A stretch of DNA of 64,000 nucleotides from positions 1,426,001 through 1,490,000 of the forward strand of contig NZ_OCMY01000001.1 of assembly GCF_900215435.1 (NCBI RefSeq), written 5' to 3'. A program made the position numbers and the translations under genes. Source of the DNA: Candidatus Pantoea floridensis. Its GTDB lineage: Bacteria; Pseudomonadota; Gammaproteobacteria; Enterobacterales; Enterobacteriaceae. Shown in pieces: positions 35,977 to 44,962 of the stretch; within the stretch, counting starts at the first letter, position 1; every line of letters starts with the position of its first letter. The notes under the pieces are model-generated. The model made no database searches and was not told the origin of the DNA. It saw only the letters and a program-made list of their open reading frames with translations.

Positions 35977-37296
35977 CTACTGCCCTTCCAGCACCTTAAT
36001 ATCCGCGCTGCCCTGTTTTGACTGCACGGTTTCGTCTTTACGTAGCGCCGCCACATCCTTCGCCGCTACGCTCGACTTCACGCCATTGCCCCAGCTGCCA
36101 CGGATAAAGTTCACCACATCCGCCACCTGCTGGTCGTTCATGCGCCAGCCGAACGCCGGCATGGTGATCGCCGTTGGTGCACCCTGCACGCCAGGCAAAG
36201 TACCGCCCACCAGCACAATGTGAATCAGCGAGGTTGGATCGTCAGCCATCACCACCGGATTACCGCGCAGCGCCGGATAGAAGCGCTGATAGCCGCTGCC
36301 GTCGGTTTTGTGGCACGCCGCACAGCTATCGACGTAGGTTGCTGCGCCTGGCTGGCTATCGTCACCTTTCCACAACGCTTTGGCGACGGCGTCATCCTGC
36401 TTAAACACCGCCTGATTCGGATCTTTTGCGCCGAGTGATTTCAGATACTTAGCGATCGCGCTGATATCGTCATCGCTCAGATATTGCAGGCTGTGCTGCA
36501 CCACGTCGGTCATACCACCAAACACCGCAGTGTGATCGTTGCGGCCAAAGCGCAGGAACTGCTTGAGATCCTCTTCGCTCCAGCGGCCTAAACCATCGCG
36601 GTTGTCGCCACGCAGGTTGCTGGCGGTCCAGCCGTCAATCGGCGCGCTGCTGCCGGCGAGATAGTTGTTGCCTTCGTCGTTATTAAGCGCTTTTTCCTGC
36701 ATGGTGATGCTGCGCGGCGTGTGGCAGGCGCCACAGTGACCGAGACCTTCCACCAGATAGCGACCGCGAGCAAGCACAGGATCTTCCTGCGCCGCCGGCT
36801 GGAACGCCTTCACGTCCGGCGCAAAGATGCCGCGCCAGATCGAGAGCGGCCAGCGCATCGACAGCGGCCACGGAATATCGCTCTCTTTATTGGCCTGCGC
36901 CACCGGCTGCACGCCATGCATGAAGTAGGCATACAGCGCCTTCATGTCGTCATCGCTGACTACCGCGTACGACGGATACGGCATCGCCGGATAGAGCGTA
37001 TCGCCGTTTTTCGCTACGCCGTGACGCACCGCTTTCTGGAAATCATCGTAGCTATAGTCACCAATGCCGGTGGCTTTATCCGGCGTGATGTTGGTGGAAT
37101 AAATGGTGCCGATTGGCGTCGCCATGGGCAGTCCACCGGCAAACGGCTGACCGCCCTGCGCGCTGTGACACGCCACGCAGTCACCCGCGCGCGCCAGATA
37201 CTCGCCGCGTTTCACCAACGCGTCCGCAGCGCTATCATCCGCCACTGCGGCGAACGTCATCGTGCCCAGAAACAGGGCTAAAATGCTTTTGATCAT
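35977..37296 (-). CDS. Gluconate-type dehydrogenase, triheme cytochrome c subunit
   Basis: This 439-residue periplasmic cytochrome, anchored or associated with the membrane, has a signal peptide (MIKSILALFLGTMTFAAVA) and three heme-binding motifs, CVACH (about residue 41), CGACH (about 190) and CAACH (about 327), each followed by a methionine-containing domain. It takes electrons from the flavin subunit and delivers them to quinone. It is the third gene of the operon small-large-cytochrome, 11 bp after the flavoprotein, and has an AAGGA site. The same architecture serves gluconate 2-dehydrogenase, 2-ketogluconate dehydrogenase and alcohol dehydrogenases, so the substrate is inferred. Confidence 0.9.
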   Translation of the reverse strand: MIKSILALFLGTMTFAAVADDSAADALVKRGEYLARAGDCVACHSAQGGQPFAGGLPMATPIGTIYSTNITPDKATGIGDYSYDDFQKAVRHGVAKNGDTLYPAMPYPSYAVVSDDDMKALYAYFMHGVQPVAQANKESDIPWPLSMRWPLSIWRGIFAPDVKAFQPAAQEDPVLARGRYLVEGLGHCGACHTPRSITMQEKALNNDEGNNYLAGSSAPIDGWTASNLRGDNRDGLGRWSEEDLKQFLRFGRNDHTAVFGGMTDVVQHSLQYLSDDDISAIAKYLKSLGAKDPNQAVFKQDDAVAKALWKGDDSQPGAATYVDSCAACHKTDGSGYQRFYPALRGNPVVMADDPTSLIHIVLVGGTLPGVQGAPTAITMPAFGWRMNDQQVADVVNFIRGSWGNGVKSSVAAKDVAALRKDETVQSKQGSADIKVLEGQ

Positions 37297-37307
37297 CGCC
37301 GTGTTCC

Positions 37308-39092
37308 TTATGCCTGTACCAGCGGGCCGGGGTTTTTCAGATATTGTTCACGAATGGCTTTGGCTGACCAGTAGGTCAACGCCGCCACCATGCCGGTTGG
37401 GTTGTAGCCGAGTCCTTGCGGGAACGCTGAGGCGCCTGGCACAAACACGTTTGGCACATCCCAGCTCTGCAGATAACGGTTAACCGCGCTGGTTTTCGGA
37501 TCTTCACCCATAATCGCCCCCCCGCTCATGTGCGTGGTTTGATATACGGTGGTATCGAAGTGGCTGCCCGGCCCTTTCGCGCCGCCGATGATCATTTTCG
37601 GGTTCATCGCTTCGGTGATTTTGCGCATCTTCTCAATCATGAACTGCGCCATCTTGATGTCGTTATCCTGCCAGTCAAAGGTCATACGCAGCAGCGGCTG
37701 GCCGTAGGCATCTTTGTAGTTGGGATCGAGATCGAGATAGTTGGCGCGATAAGACTGGTGCGCGCCGTGCGCATCCATCGAGATGTGATGGTTGTAAGTA
37801 TCCGCTACCGCCGCTTTCCACTGGCTGCCCCAGTTCGGCGTGCCTTTTGGCGTCGGCAAACCGGAGATCGGCTTGGTACCGGCCTGGTTGACCCAGAACG
37901 GCGAACCGCCGACGAAGCCGTGCGGCCCGTGATCGAAGTTGTCGGCGTTGAAATCATCCACCGCCACACCCGCGCCACCGGCACCGATAAACGGGTTGGT
38001 GGTGGTGTTTTTGTCGAACAGCGCTTTCAGCGTCGAGATGTTCTGATAGGCAAAGTTACGGCCCACCACCCCTTCGTTGGAGATCGGGTTATAGGGTTTG
38101 CCGATGCCGGAAAGCAGCATCAAATGCACGTTGTGGAACTGGAACGCTGACAGGATCACCAGATCCGCCGGCTGCACCACTTCGCGGCCCTGGCCATCGA
38201 GATAGGTCACGCCGGTGGCGCGCTTTTTATCGTCAGTCAGATTCACGCGCAGCACGTAGGCGTTATTGCGCAACTCGAACTTCGGCTCCTGGCGCAGCGC
38301 CGGCAGGATGTTCACATTTGGCGACGCTTTGGAATACATGTAGCAGGCGTAACCGCTACAGAAACCGCAGAAGTTGCACGGGCCCATCTGTGCGCCGTAG
38401 GTGTTGGTGTACGGGCCAGAGGTGTTGGCCGACGGCATATCATACGGATGATAACCGACGGATTCTGCCGCCTGCGCGAACAGCTGTGCCGAGTAGGTGC
38501 GCTTCTGCGCCGGCAGCGGGAAGTCGCTGGAACGATCGGGCGCATACGGGTTGCCGCCTTTCTCTTTGCCCAGCAGCTTGCCTTTGATCGACCAGGCGCT
38601 GCCCGAGGTGCCGAACACTTTTTCAGCCTGATCGAAGAACGGTTCCAGCTCGTCGTAATTGACGCCGAAATCCTGAATCGTCATGCCTTCCGGGATGAAA
38701 TTTTTACCGTAGCGCTGCTCGTAGTGGCTGCGCAGGTTGAGCTCGACCGGATCGACGCGGAAATGGACGCCCGACCAGTGCAGACCTGCACCGCCGGTGC
38801 CGGTGCCCGGCAAAAACGCCGCCAGCTGGCGATACGGCACCGCCGTTTGTGACGCATCGTGACGGATGGTCACGGTACTTTTCGACAGATCCTGGAACAG
38901 TTTTTTACGGATGTTATAGGTCAGTTCATCGATCGACTGTGGATAGGAGCCATCCGGGTAGGTATCGCGATGCGGACCGCGCTCCAGCGCCACCACATTC
39001 AGGCCCGCTTCGGTCAGCTCTTTCGCCATAATCGCGCCCGCCCAGCCGAAACCGACCACCACCGCATCCACTTTTTTCAATTCATTTGCCAC
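37308..39092 (-). CDS. Gluconate-type dehydrogenase, FAD flavoprotein subunit (GMC family)
   Basis: This 594-residue catalytic subunit contains the FAD-binding motif VVVGFGWAGAIMAKELTEAGLNVVALERG, GTGTGGAGLHWSGVHFR, and the GMC C-terminal region with THMSGGAIMGEDPKTSAVN and FPQGLGYNPTGMVAALTYWSA. A cysteine cluster CNFCGFCSGYAC (CX2CX2CX4C) resembles the iron-sulfur site described in related FAD glucose dehydrogenases. It lacks its own signal peptide and is probably exported with the Tat-tagged small subunit. The GTG at 39090-39092 is chosen because AGAGGA precedes it; the open frame continues upstream into the small-subunit gene. Gluconate or 2-ketogluconate is the likely substrate. Confidence 0.9.
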   Translation of the reverse strand: MANELKKVDAVVVGFGWAGAIMAKELTEAGLNVVALERGPHRDTYPDGSYPQSIDELTYNIRKKLFQDLSKSTVTIRHDASQTAVPYRQLAAFLPGTGTGGAGLHWSGVHFRVDPVELNLRSHYEQRYGKNFIPEGMTIQDFGVNYDELEPFFDQAEKVFGTSGSAWSIKGKLLGKEKGGNPYAPDRSSDFPLPAQKRTYSAQLFAQAAESVGYHPYDMPSANTSGPYTNTYGAQMGPCNFCGFCSGYACYMYSKASPNVNILPALRQEPKFELRNNAYVLRVNLTDDKKRATGVTYLDGQGREVVQPADLVILSAFQFHNVHLMLLSGIGKPYNPISNEGVVGRNFAYQNISTLKALFDKNTTTNPFIGAGGAGVAVDDFNADNFDHGPHGFVGGSPFWVNQAGTKPISGLPTPKGTPNWGSQWKAAVADTYNHHISMDAHGAHQSYRANYLDLDPNYKDAYGQPLLRMTFDWQDNDIKMAQFMIEKMRKITEAMNPKMIIGGAKGPGSHFDTTVYQTTHMSGGAIMGEDPKTSAVNRYLQSWDVPNVFVPGASAFPQGLGYNPTGMVAALTYWSAKAIREQYLKNPGPLVQA

Positions 39093-39094
39093 GC

Positions 39095-39829
39095 TTACGT
39101 CCTCTCCCCGCGAATATCCACCGACGGGAACGGATACCGTTCGCCGCGTTCCACCCAATCCATAAAGTCAGCACGTGCGCCTGGGAAGCCAATCAGCTTC
39201 CAGCCCACCATGCCTTGATTGCCGCCGTGGATCGGATCGCTGAAGTAACCCTCGCGGGTGTTTTGCAGCAGGAAGGAGAAGAAGATTTTGGCCGGCAGCT
39301 GCGGAAACGCCGCGTTGCCGCTTTCAAACGCGGTCAGCAGTGCATCTTGCTGTTCAGCAGTTAACTCAGCGAACACTTTGCCGTGCTGCTTTTTGCTCCA
39401 GCCATCGGCATCGGCGAGACCGAGACGATAGATTTGTTGCGGCACCAGCGGCAGCTGATAGCCCAACTCTTTAGGCAGGTCCGGATTGAACGGGCCTTGC
39501 ATGTACCAGTTGTTACCGATGGCGTATGGCGTGTTCATTTGACGATCGATAAACTCCGGTACGCCGGCTTCGAGTGCGCCAGGACCGCGTTCATCGCTGG
39601 GGATCAGGCGCGCCACGGCCGCGGTAATGAAGGCAAACTCTTCGGCGGTGAACCAGGTTGGCTGGTAGCTCCGCGCCTGTTGTGATGACGATTGTTGCTC
39701 TGCTGCCCCGGCGGCCATCGGCGCCACTAGCGCGCCCATCGCCGTACTGCCCACCGCCATTGCCGGCGCCAGGGTGATGGTTCTCAGCAGAAAATCCCTG
39801 CGACTGTGACCATTTTTTTGTTCTGACAT
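39095..39829 (-). CDS. Gluconate-type dehydrogenase, small subunit with Tat signal
   Basis: This 244-residue protein belongs to the gluconate 2-dehydrogenase subunit 3 family. It has a twin-arginine signal ([20 protein letters not shown]) that probably carries the cofactor-loaded flavoprotein across the membrane with it. The mature part shows [38 protein letters not shown] and [26 protein letters not shown], typical of the family. The ATG at 39827-39829 follows GAGG. It is the first gene of the three-gene operon; its stop is two bases from the next start. Confidence 0.92.
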   Translation of the reverse strand: MSEQKNGHSRRDFLLRTITLAPAMAVGSTAMGALVAPMAAGAAEQQSSSQQARSYQPTWFTAEEFAFITAAVARLIPSDERGPGALEAGVPEFIDRQMNTPYAIGNNWYMQGPFNPDLPKELGYQLPLVPQQIYRLGLADADGWSKKQHGKVFAELTAEQQDALLTAFESGNAAFPQLPAKIFFSFLLQNTREGYFSDPIHGGNQGMVGWKLIGFPGARADFMDWVERGERYPFPSVDIRGERT

Positions 39830-40125
39830 GACATTGCCTCAGTACCACATATAATGCGATACGAAAGTTAAGTAGTTGCGTAGTATTGTTTTTTTATTGA
39901 TAGCTTAAGGGATACAGCGTCACTGTTACCGGTAACAGCGCACAAAGTGTAACACCATTGCTGTTAATAATTTAGTTAGTAGAAACAAATCCGCACAAAT
40001 TACTTAACATTTGCCGCTGTCGCTTTACATCGCAGCGGCGAAGCTGTCATCGTCAGATACAACCCACAACAGACAGATAACCGTATAAAGCGGTATAAAA
40101 GCGTACACACAACAGCGGAGTGCCT

Positions 40126-41361
40126 ATGTTTAAGTCCTTTTTTCCGCGGCCATCGCTGTTTTTCAGCTCAGCTGCGATTTGGAGTTTGATAGCAATTTTT
40201 GCCTGGTTTGGCTTTTTCAATGACTTTCCCGCGCGCTGGCCGGCATTACAGGCGGCGATGCAACAGCCATTACCCACCAATGCCAGCCGATTTATTCACG
40301 TCAGCCAGCTATGGTTTTATGCCTATTACTGGATTGTGGCTGGGATCTTTGGCTTTGCATGGCGCGTGATCGATAACCATCCGTGGCAGCGCTGGTCGGT
40401 GTGGGGGTCAATGCTGATCATTTTCGTCACCTGGTTTGGCGTGCAGGTTGGCGTGGGCGTGAATGCCTGGTACGGCCCGTTCTATGACATGATCCAGCAG
40501 GCGTTAACCAAAGCCGGTTCCGTCGCTATCCATCAATTCTATGTGCAAGTATTGGCGTTTCTCGGCATCGCGCTGATTGCGGTGGTGATTGGCGTGATGA
40601 ACTCGTTCTTCGTAAGTCACTGGGTGTTCCGCTGGCGTACCGCGATGAACAATTATTACATGCACAACTGGCAGCGTCTGCGTCTGGTTGAGGGTGCAGC
40701 GCAGCGTGTGCAGGAAGACACCATGCGTTTCGCCGGTACGCTGCAGGACTGGGGCATTAACTTTATTCAGGCGATTATGACGCTGGTGGCGTTTTTGCCG
40801 GTGCTGGTGACGCTGTCGCACCATGTGAAAGAGGTGCCGATTCTCGGCAGCATTCCGTATGCATTAGTGATTGCCGCGCTGCTGTGGTCGCTGTTTGGTA
40901 CTGCGCTGCTGGCGATGGTGGGGATAAAACTGCCGGGGCTGGAGTTCCGCAATCAGCGTGTGGAAGCGGCCTATCGTAAAGAGCTGGTGTACGGCGAAGA
41001 CGATCCGGAGCGCGCCGCCCCGCCAACGGTGCATGAGTTATTTACTCGCGTGCGTCAGAACTACTTCCGCCTCTACTTCCACTATTTGTACTTTAACATC
41101 ACGCGCATTATGTATTTGCAGGTGGATAACGTGTTCGGGCTGTTTGTGCTGTTCCCGTCGATTGTGGCGGGCACCATCACCTTGGGTCTGCTGAACCAGA
41201 TCACCAACGTGTTTGATCAGGTGCGATCGTCGTTCCAGTATTTGATCACCTCGTGGTCAACGCTGATTACGCTGATGTCGATCTACAAACGTCTGCGCAG
41301 TTTCGAACAGATTCTGGATGATATTCCACACGATGAGATGATGCGCGAAGCGGCGGAGTAA
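40126..41361 (+). CDS. sbmA: Peptide antibiotic transporter SbmA
   Basis: This 411-residue inner-membrane protein of the SbmA/BacA family imports microcins, proline-rich peptides and bleomycin in a proton-driven way without an ATPase domain. The seven or eight helices match E. coli SbmA, with MFKSFFPRPSLFFSSAAIWS, VNAWYGPFYDMIQQAL, VFRWRTAMNNYYMHNW, RVQEDTMRFAGTLQDWG and SSFQYLITSWSTLITLMSIYKRLRSFE. The ATG at 40126 follows CGGAG. In E. coli sbmA is followed by yaiW, but here a repeat pair and dihydroxyacetone kinase follow. Confidence 0.95.
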   Translation: MFKSFFPRPSLFFSSAAIWSLIAIFAWFGFFNDFPARWPALQAAMQQPLPTNASRFIHVSQLWFYAYYWIVAGIFGFAWRVIDNHPWQRWSVWGSMLIIFVTWFGVQVGVGVNAWYGPFYDMIQQALTKAGSVAIHQFYVQVLAFLGIALIAVVIGVMNSFFVSHWVFRWRTAMNNYYMHNWQRLRLVEGAAQRVQEDTMRFAGTLQDWGINFIQAIMTLVAFLPVLVTLSHHVKEVPILGSIPYALVIAALLWSLFGTALLAMVGIKLPGLEFRNQRVEAAYRKELVYGEDDPERAAPPTVHELFTRVRQNYFRLYFHYLYFNITRIMYLQVDNVFGLFVLFPSIVAGTITLGLLNQITNVFDQVRSSFQYLITSWSTLITLMSIYKRLRSFEQILDDIPHDEMMREAAE

Positions 41362-41378
41362 GGTGCAGGCTGTGAAAC

Positions 41379-41429
41379 GGTGCGCATGAATGCGCACCCT
41401 ACGTTGTAAGATCGCCATTAATGGCGACC
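41379..41429. repeat. Family A palindrome pair
   Basis: A TGCGCAT-type copy ending CCCTAC (41379-41402) faces a TCGCCAT-type copy starting GTAAG (41406-41429). The pair separates the convergent sbmA and dihydroxyacetone kinase genes. Confidence 0.8.
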
Positions 41430-41437
41430 TGGCTACG

Positions 41438-43078
41438 CTAGCGCGCCAACACCGCAAACACCCGCTCAATCGCGTACGCGCCCGGGTCTTTCACCCCATC
41501 CAGACTTTGTTGATTCAGATAAGCGGAGCGTCCGGCTTTGGCGCTCTGCATCTGCGCGGTCGCATCTGCGCCTTGCTGTGCGGCCTTAGCGGCCGCCGCC
41601 AGCGACTCGCCTGCGACTAACGCTTCCAGCGCCGGTTGCAGCGCATCCACCAACGTACGATGACCCGGCTGCGCACCACCGTAATGCTTCATGCGTTCCA
41701 GGCCGTGCATCAACGCCTGCGGCAGCGCGCTGCCCTCTTCCAGCTGCTGGCCGGCACTGGTGAACAGAATCGACATCAATACGCCGCTCGATCCACCCAT
41801 CACCGTTGCCAGCTGCTCACCAATCAGCGCCAGCAACGTTGGCAGCTCATCCAGCGGCAGCTGCTTTTCATTGAGGCCGCGCTGAATCTTCTTCGCTCCG
41901 GCGGCAAAGGTCGAACCGGTATCACCGTCGCCAACTTTGGCATCCAGCGCGTTCAGTTCACTTTCCAAATCGATCAACGTCTGCGTGACGCCTGCAACAA
42001 TCTTCGCTACTTCGGCATTCTCAGATGCATCAAAATCCAGCACGCTGCCGATTTTCTCTGCACGTTGCAGGCTGATCGGTGCAAAGTCATACATTGGCAC
42101 CCAGCCCAGCACCTGAACCGGCGCGCTTAATGCTTCCAGAAACGCCTCTTCCAGCGCCAGCAGCGACAGTGAGAAGCCTTTCATATCCAGCGCACTCACC
42201 AGCGTCGCCGGGCCAATCAGATGGGTGATGCGCGCCGCCAACGGCGACTGCAGCACTTCACGCGTCAGCAACGCCAGCTCCAGCTGTGAAAAGCCGCCGA
42301 GGTTGTTAATCAGCAGCAGCGCCTGCTTGCCATCGGGCAGCGCCTGCGCCAGTTTATCTGACATGATGCTGCTGATTTTACGGCTGTTTTGCGTGTCGAG
42401 CGTCACCACGCCCGGCTCGCCGTGAATGCCCATGCCGAGCTCGCTGTGGCCTGGATCAACGCGTTCATCGCGCTTTTCGCCTGGCACATGACAGGTGGCA
42501 AAGGCCAGACCAATCGACGAGGTGGCATCAATCGCGCGCTGTGCCAGCGCTTTGACCTCATCCAGCGATTGTCCCTGCTCTGCGGCAAAACCGGCGATTT
42601 TGTGCACCAGCACCGTGCCGGCAATGCCGCGCGGCTGCGGGTTTTCCGGTAGCGCGATATCATCCTGCACCATCACCAGCTCAACCTTGTAGCCGAGGTT
42701 TTTCGCTTTCTCGGCCGCCAGACCAAAGTTGAGACGGTCGCCGGTATAGTTCTTCACAATCAGCAGGCAACCGGCGTCGCCCGTCACGTTCACGATGGCG
42801 TTTAGCACCGCATCGACGCTGGGCGAGGCGAAGATATCGCCACACACCGCCGCCGTTAGCATGCCCTTGCCGACAAATCCCGCATGTGCCGGCTCATGTC
42901 CAGAACCCCCGCCCGAGATCAGCGCCACTTTGCTCTTATCCCAGTCCGAACGCACCACCACGCGGATCTCATCGCCAAGATCGAGGCGACTGAGGTTATG
43001 CCACGGCGTGCTCAGCAAAATCCCTTCGATGGCTTCGTTGACCAGATCGTTTTTCTCATGCATAAAAAACTGGCTCAT
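41438..43078 (-). CDS. dhaK: ATP-dependent dihydroxyacetone kinase (DhaK-DhaL fusion)
   Basis: This 546-residue cytoplasmic kinase phosphorylates dihydroxyacetone with ATP. The DhaK half (residues 1 to about 330) carries LISGGGSGHEPAHAGFVG and the substrate-linking histidine in LAFATCHVPGE; the DhaL half carries the ATP-site motif LDAKVGDGDTGSTFAAGAK and MGGSSGVLMSILFTSAG. The fusion is the Citrobacter-type, ATP-using enzyme, unlike the PTS-linked E. coli version. The ATG at 43076-43078 has an AGAGGA site. No glycerol dehydrogenase or dha regulon partners are adjacent. Related triose or erythrulose substrates are possible. Confidence 0.92.
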   Translation of the reverse strand: MSQFFMHEKNDLVNEAIEGILLSTPWHNLSRLDLGDEIRVVVRSDWDKSKVALISGGGSGHEPAHAGFVGKGMLTAAVCGDIFASPSVDAVLNAIVNVTGDAGCLLIVKNYTGDRLNFGLAAEKAKNLGYKVELVMVQDDIALPENPQPRGIAGTVLVHKIAGFAAEQGQSLDEVKALAQRAIDATSSIGLAFATCHVPGEKRDERVDPGHSELGMGIHGEPGVVTLDTQNSRKISSIMSDKLAQALPDGKQALLLINNLGGFSQLELALLTREVLQSPLAARITHLIGPATLVSALDMKGFSLSLLALEEAFLEALSAPVQVLGWVPMYDFAPISLQRAEKIGSVLDFDASENAEVAKIVAGVTQTLIDLESELNALDAKVGDGDTGSTFAAGAKKIQRGLNEKQLPLDELPTLLALIGEQLATVMGGSSGVLMSILFTSAGQQLEEGSALPQALMHGLERMKHYGGAQPGHRTLVDALQPALEALVAGESLAAAAKAAQQGADATAQMQSAKAGRSAYLNQQSLDGVKDPGAYAIERVFAVLAR

Positions 43079-43141
43079 AGCGTCCTCTCTTATGGTGTTG
43101 TCATCCTACAGGGTAGCGTATAACGCATCGCAGAAATGCAA

Positions 43142-43161
43142 AGGGCGGCACAAGCCGCCCT
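43142..43161 (-). terminator. Hairpin terminator after yncE
   Basis: AGGGCGGC and GCCGCCCT arms with a short loop lie just past the yncE stop on the minus strand and are followed by TTTGCATTT in that direction. The T-run is short, so efficiency may be moderate. Confidence 0.65.
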
Positions 43162-43181
43162 CTAATTCAGACTATTACCGC

Positions 43182-44234
43182 TTATAAGGCGATACGAAGA
43201 ACGCTGTCCGGATTCTTAGGTGGCTCTTTGCGTGAACCCGGCTGCTTGATACTGACGAACAGCGTTTTGCCATCGGCAGACAGCGCCAGGCTGTTTGGCA
43301 GGCCCGGCGCTTTCACCGTGCGTTTCACCTTATAGCTGCTGGCGTCGATGATGCTGATTTCACCGGCTTTACGGTGGGTGACGTACAGCTCATCACGATC
43401 GGCATTGAATAACACCGCCAGCGATTCTGGCACAGCGATCTTGTGAATCACTTCCTGCGTACGCGTGTCCAGCACCAGCACCTGCGGCTGCTTTGAATCG
43501 CTGAGGAAGGCGCGATGGCCTTGAGTGTCCAGCGAGATGTTGAGGAAGAAGTGATCTTTGTCGCCCTCAATTTTCTGACGTTTTTCAATCGCGTTCAGAC
43601 GCGTATTGATGGTGACCAGCTCGTTATCCGCATTGGTCACATACAGCTTCTGCGCCGCAGAATCGATCGCCAAACCGGTGCCCATTTTGCCGGTGTTCGG
43701 CACGGTGCTAATCAGTTTCAGGGTTTTGCCATCCACTACCCACACCACGCTCTGCTCACCGAGACCCGTGATATACACGCGATCGGTAGCCGCATCGACG
43801 GCCAGCTGGCGCGGCTGCAGCGGACGCACGGTTTCACTGCGCTTGCGACCATCCAGCACCAGCGTGTTGATCACTTTGCCGCTGGTCGCATCCACCGCCG
43901 TCAGTGAACCGTCGCGCGTGTTACCGAAATAGAGCGTGTTGGTTTTCTGGTTGATGGCTGCGCCAAAAGTCGGCAGATCGGTGCTGATGGTTTGCTTCAC
44001 CGCCAGATCCTGCGGATCGAGGCGATAAACGGTGCCGCCTTTTTGATCGGTTGTGCTTTGTGCCGTCGCGAGGAACAGCGCGTTATCGCTGTTGCTGAAC
44101 GCCAGCTCATAAGCGCCTTTTGAAATCACCTGATTCAGCGGCTGCGTTTCCGCCGCGATAACCGCAGAAGTCGACAACAGCGCCGTTGCCAGCAGCAGCG
44201 GACGCAGCGCCCACGATTTTTTATTCGCCTTCAT
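43182..44234 (-). CDS. yncE: Periplasmic beta-propeller protein YncE
   Basis: This 350-residue secreted protein (E. coli YncE is of similar length) has a signal peptide of about 30 residues (LLLATALLSTSAVIA) and repeats of the YVTN/NHL-like propeller, for example YELAFSNSDNALFLATAQ, LYVTNADNELVTI, HRAFLSDSKQPQVLVLDTRTQEV and DELYVTHRKAGEISIIDASS. E. coli YncE binds DNA in vitro and is iron-controlled; its role is unclear. The ATG at 44232-44234 has GGAGAA in front. A Fur-like sequence lies 111 bp upstream. Confidence 0.9.
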   Translation of the reverse strand: MKANKKSWALRPLLLATALLSTSAVIAAETQPLNQVISKGAYELAFSNSDNALFLATAQSTTDQKGGTVYRLDPQDLAVKQTISTDLPTFGAAINQKTNTLYFGNTRDGSLTAVDATSGKVINTLVLDGRKRSETVRPLQPRQLAVDAATDRVYITGLGEQSVVWVVDGKTLKLISTVPNTGKMGTGLAIDSAAQKLYVTNADNELVTINTRLNAIEKRQKIEGDKDHFFLNISLDTQGHRAFLSDSKQPQVLVLDTRTQEVIHKIAVPESLAVLFNADRDELYVTHRKAGEISIIDASSYKVKRTVKAPGLPNSLALSADGKTLFVSIKQPGSRKEPPKNPDSVLRIAL

Positions 44235-44344
44235 AACTTCTCCATAGCAAAAACACCGCCTGATGGCAGTGAAGTGAAAGCTCGACATTACAACCAATGT
44301 TAAAAAGACAGCCCGAGGCGAGCCGACGAAGGATGTTACTTTTT

Positions 44345-44363
44345 GAGAATAGTAATCATTTCG
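44345..44363 (-). promoter_or_regulatory. Fur-box-like sequence upstream of yncE
   Basis: The 19 bases GAGAATAGTAATCATTTCG agree at 13 positions with the Fur consensus, including the run TAATCATT. E. coli yncE is known to be repressed by Fur. Confidence 0.5.
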
Positions 44364-44403
44364 GAGGGAAAGTGACAGGATTTTATCAGGTTAGCAACGC
44401 CGC

Positions 44404-44425
44404 CAGGGCGCCCGAAGGCACCCTG
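44404..44425 (-). terminator. Hairpin with UUCG loop after the BhsA-like gene
   Basis: CAGGGTGCC-TTCG-GGCGCCCTG read on the minus strand forms a nine-pair stem closed by a very stable tetraloop. No T-run follows, so it may protect the transcript end rather than terminate alone. Confidence 0.6.
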
Positions 44426-44448
44426 TCAGCACAGAACGTTTATGCGAC

Positions 44449-44658
44449 TTACTTGGTCAGTTCAGCAGTCATGTGCACGCCGTTGTTGAAGTTGGCTTCG
44501 GTCACTTTATAGGAAGCACCAGCTTCGTGCGCCTGAGCAGCGATTTGCGCTTCTGCACCATCCAGCGTTGAAGCGGTTGCAGTGATGCTTTGAGCGAAGC
44601 TCGCGAATGGCAGAACGGTAAGAGCAACAACAGCAGCAAAAGTTTTGATAGATTTCAT
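44449..44658 (-). CDS. DUF1471 small secreted stress protein (BhsA/YhcN-like)
   Basis: This 69-residue protein has a clear signal peptide (MKSIKTFAAVVALTVLPFASFA) and a DUF1471 core (DGAEAQIAAQAHEAGASYKVTEA, ending HMTAELTK). Members such as BhsA, McbA and YhcN are periplasmic or outer-membrane proteins affecting biofilm and stress resistance. The ATG at 44656-44658 has an AAGGAA site; the open frame extends upstream to 44793 without a plausible start. It stands alone. Confidence 0.9.
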   Translation of the reverse strand: MKSIKTFAAVVALTVLPFASFAQSITATASTLDGAEAQIAAQAHEAGASYKVTEANFNNGVHMTAELTK

Positions 44659-44899
44659 GGTCAATTCCTTAATGTACGTTTGATTGAGTAAGGCGTTATC
44701 GCCTTGTTGAGAGACATAATAGGCGCAGAATTGATCAGTAAAAAGCGGAGAGATTTGCCGTAGTTGTTCGATTATTTTGAACATATAAAGCACGTTTAGA
44801 TTAACCTTGCTGCAAACGGTTAAAAATCTGACATTTAGTTAAAAGGCAGGATAAATGGCTGTGATCGGTATTTGTAAGAATCCATGCGGTTATCAACCA

Positions 44900-44953
44900 G
44901 GTCGCCATAAATGGCGCCCCTACGCTGTTGTAGGGTCGCCATTTATGGCGACC
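44900..44953. repeat. Family A palindrome pair
   Basis: Two TCGCCAT-type copies face each other, one ending CCCTAC (44900-44923, one stem mismatch) and one starting GTAGG (44930-44953). They lie upstream of the BhsA-like gene and just past the NepI-like gene. Confidence 0.8.
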
Positions 44954-44962
44954 TGGTAGTGA

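Noticed and set aside
43182..44297. Longer start for yncE at 44297
   Set aside because: The extra 21 residues have no signal character; the ATG at 44234 is preceded by GGAGAA and by a normal signal peptide.
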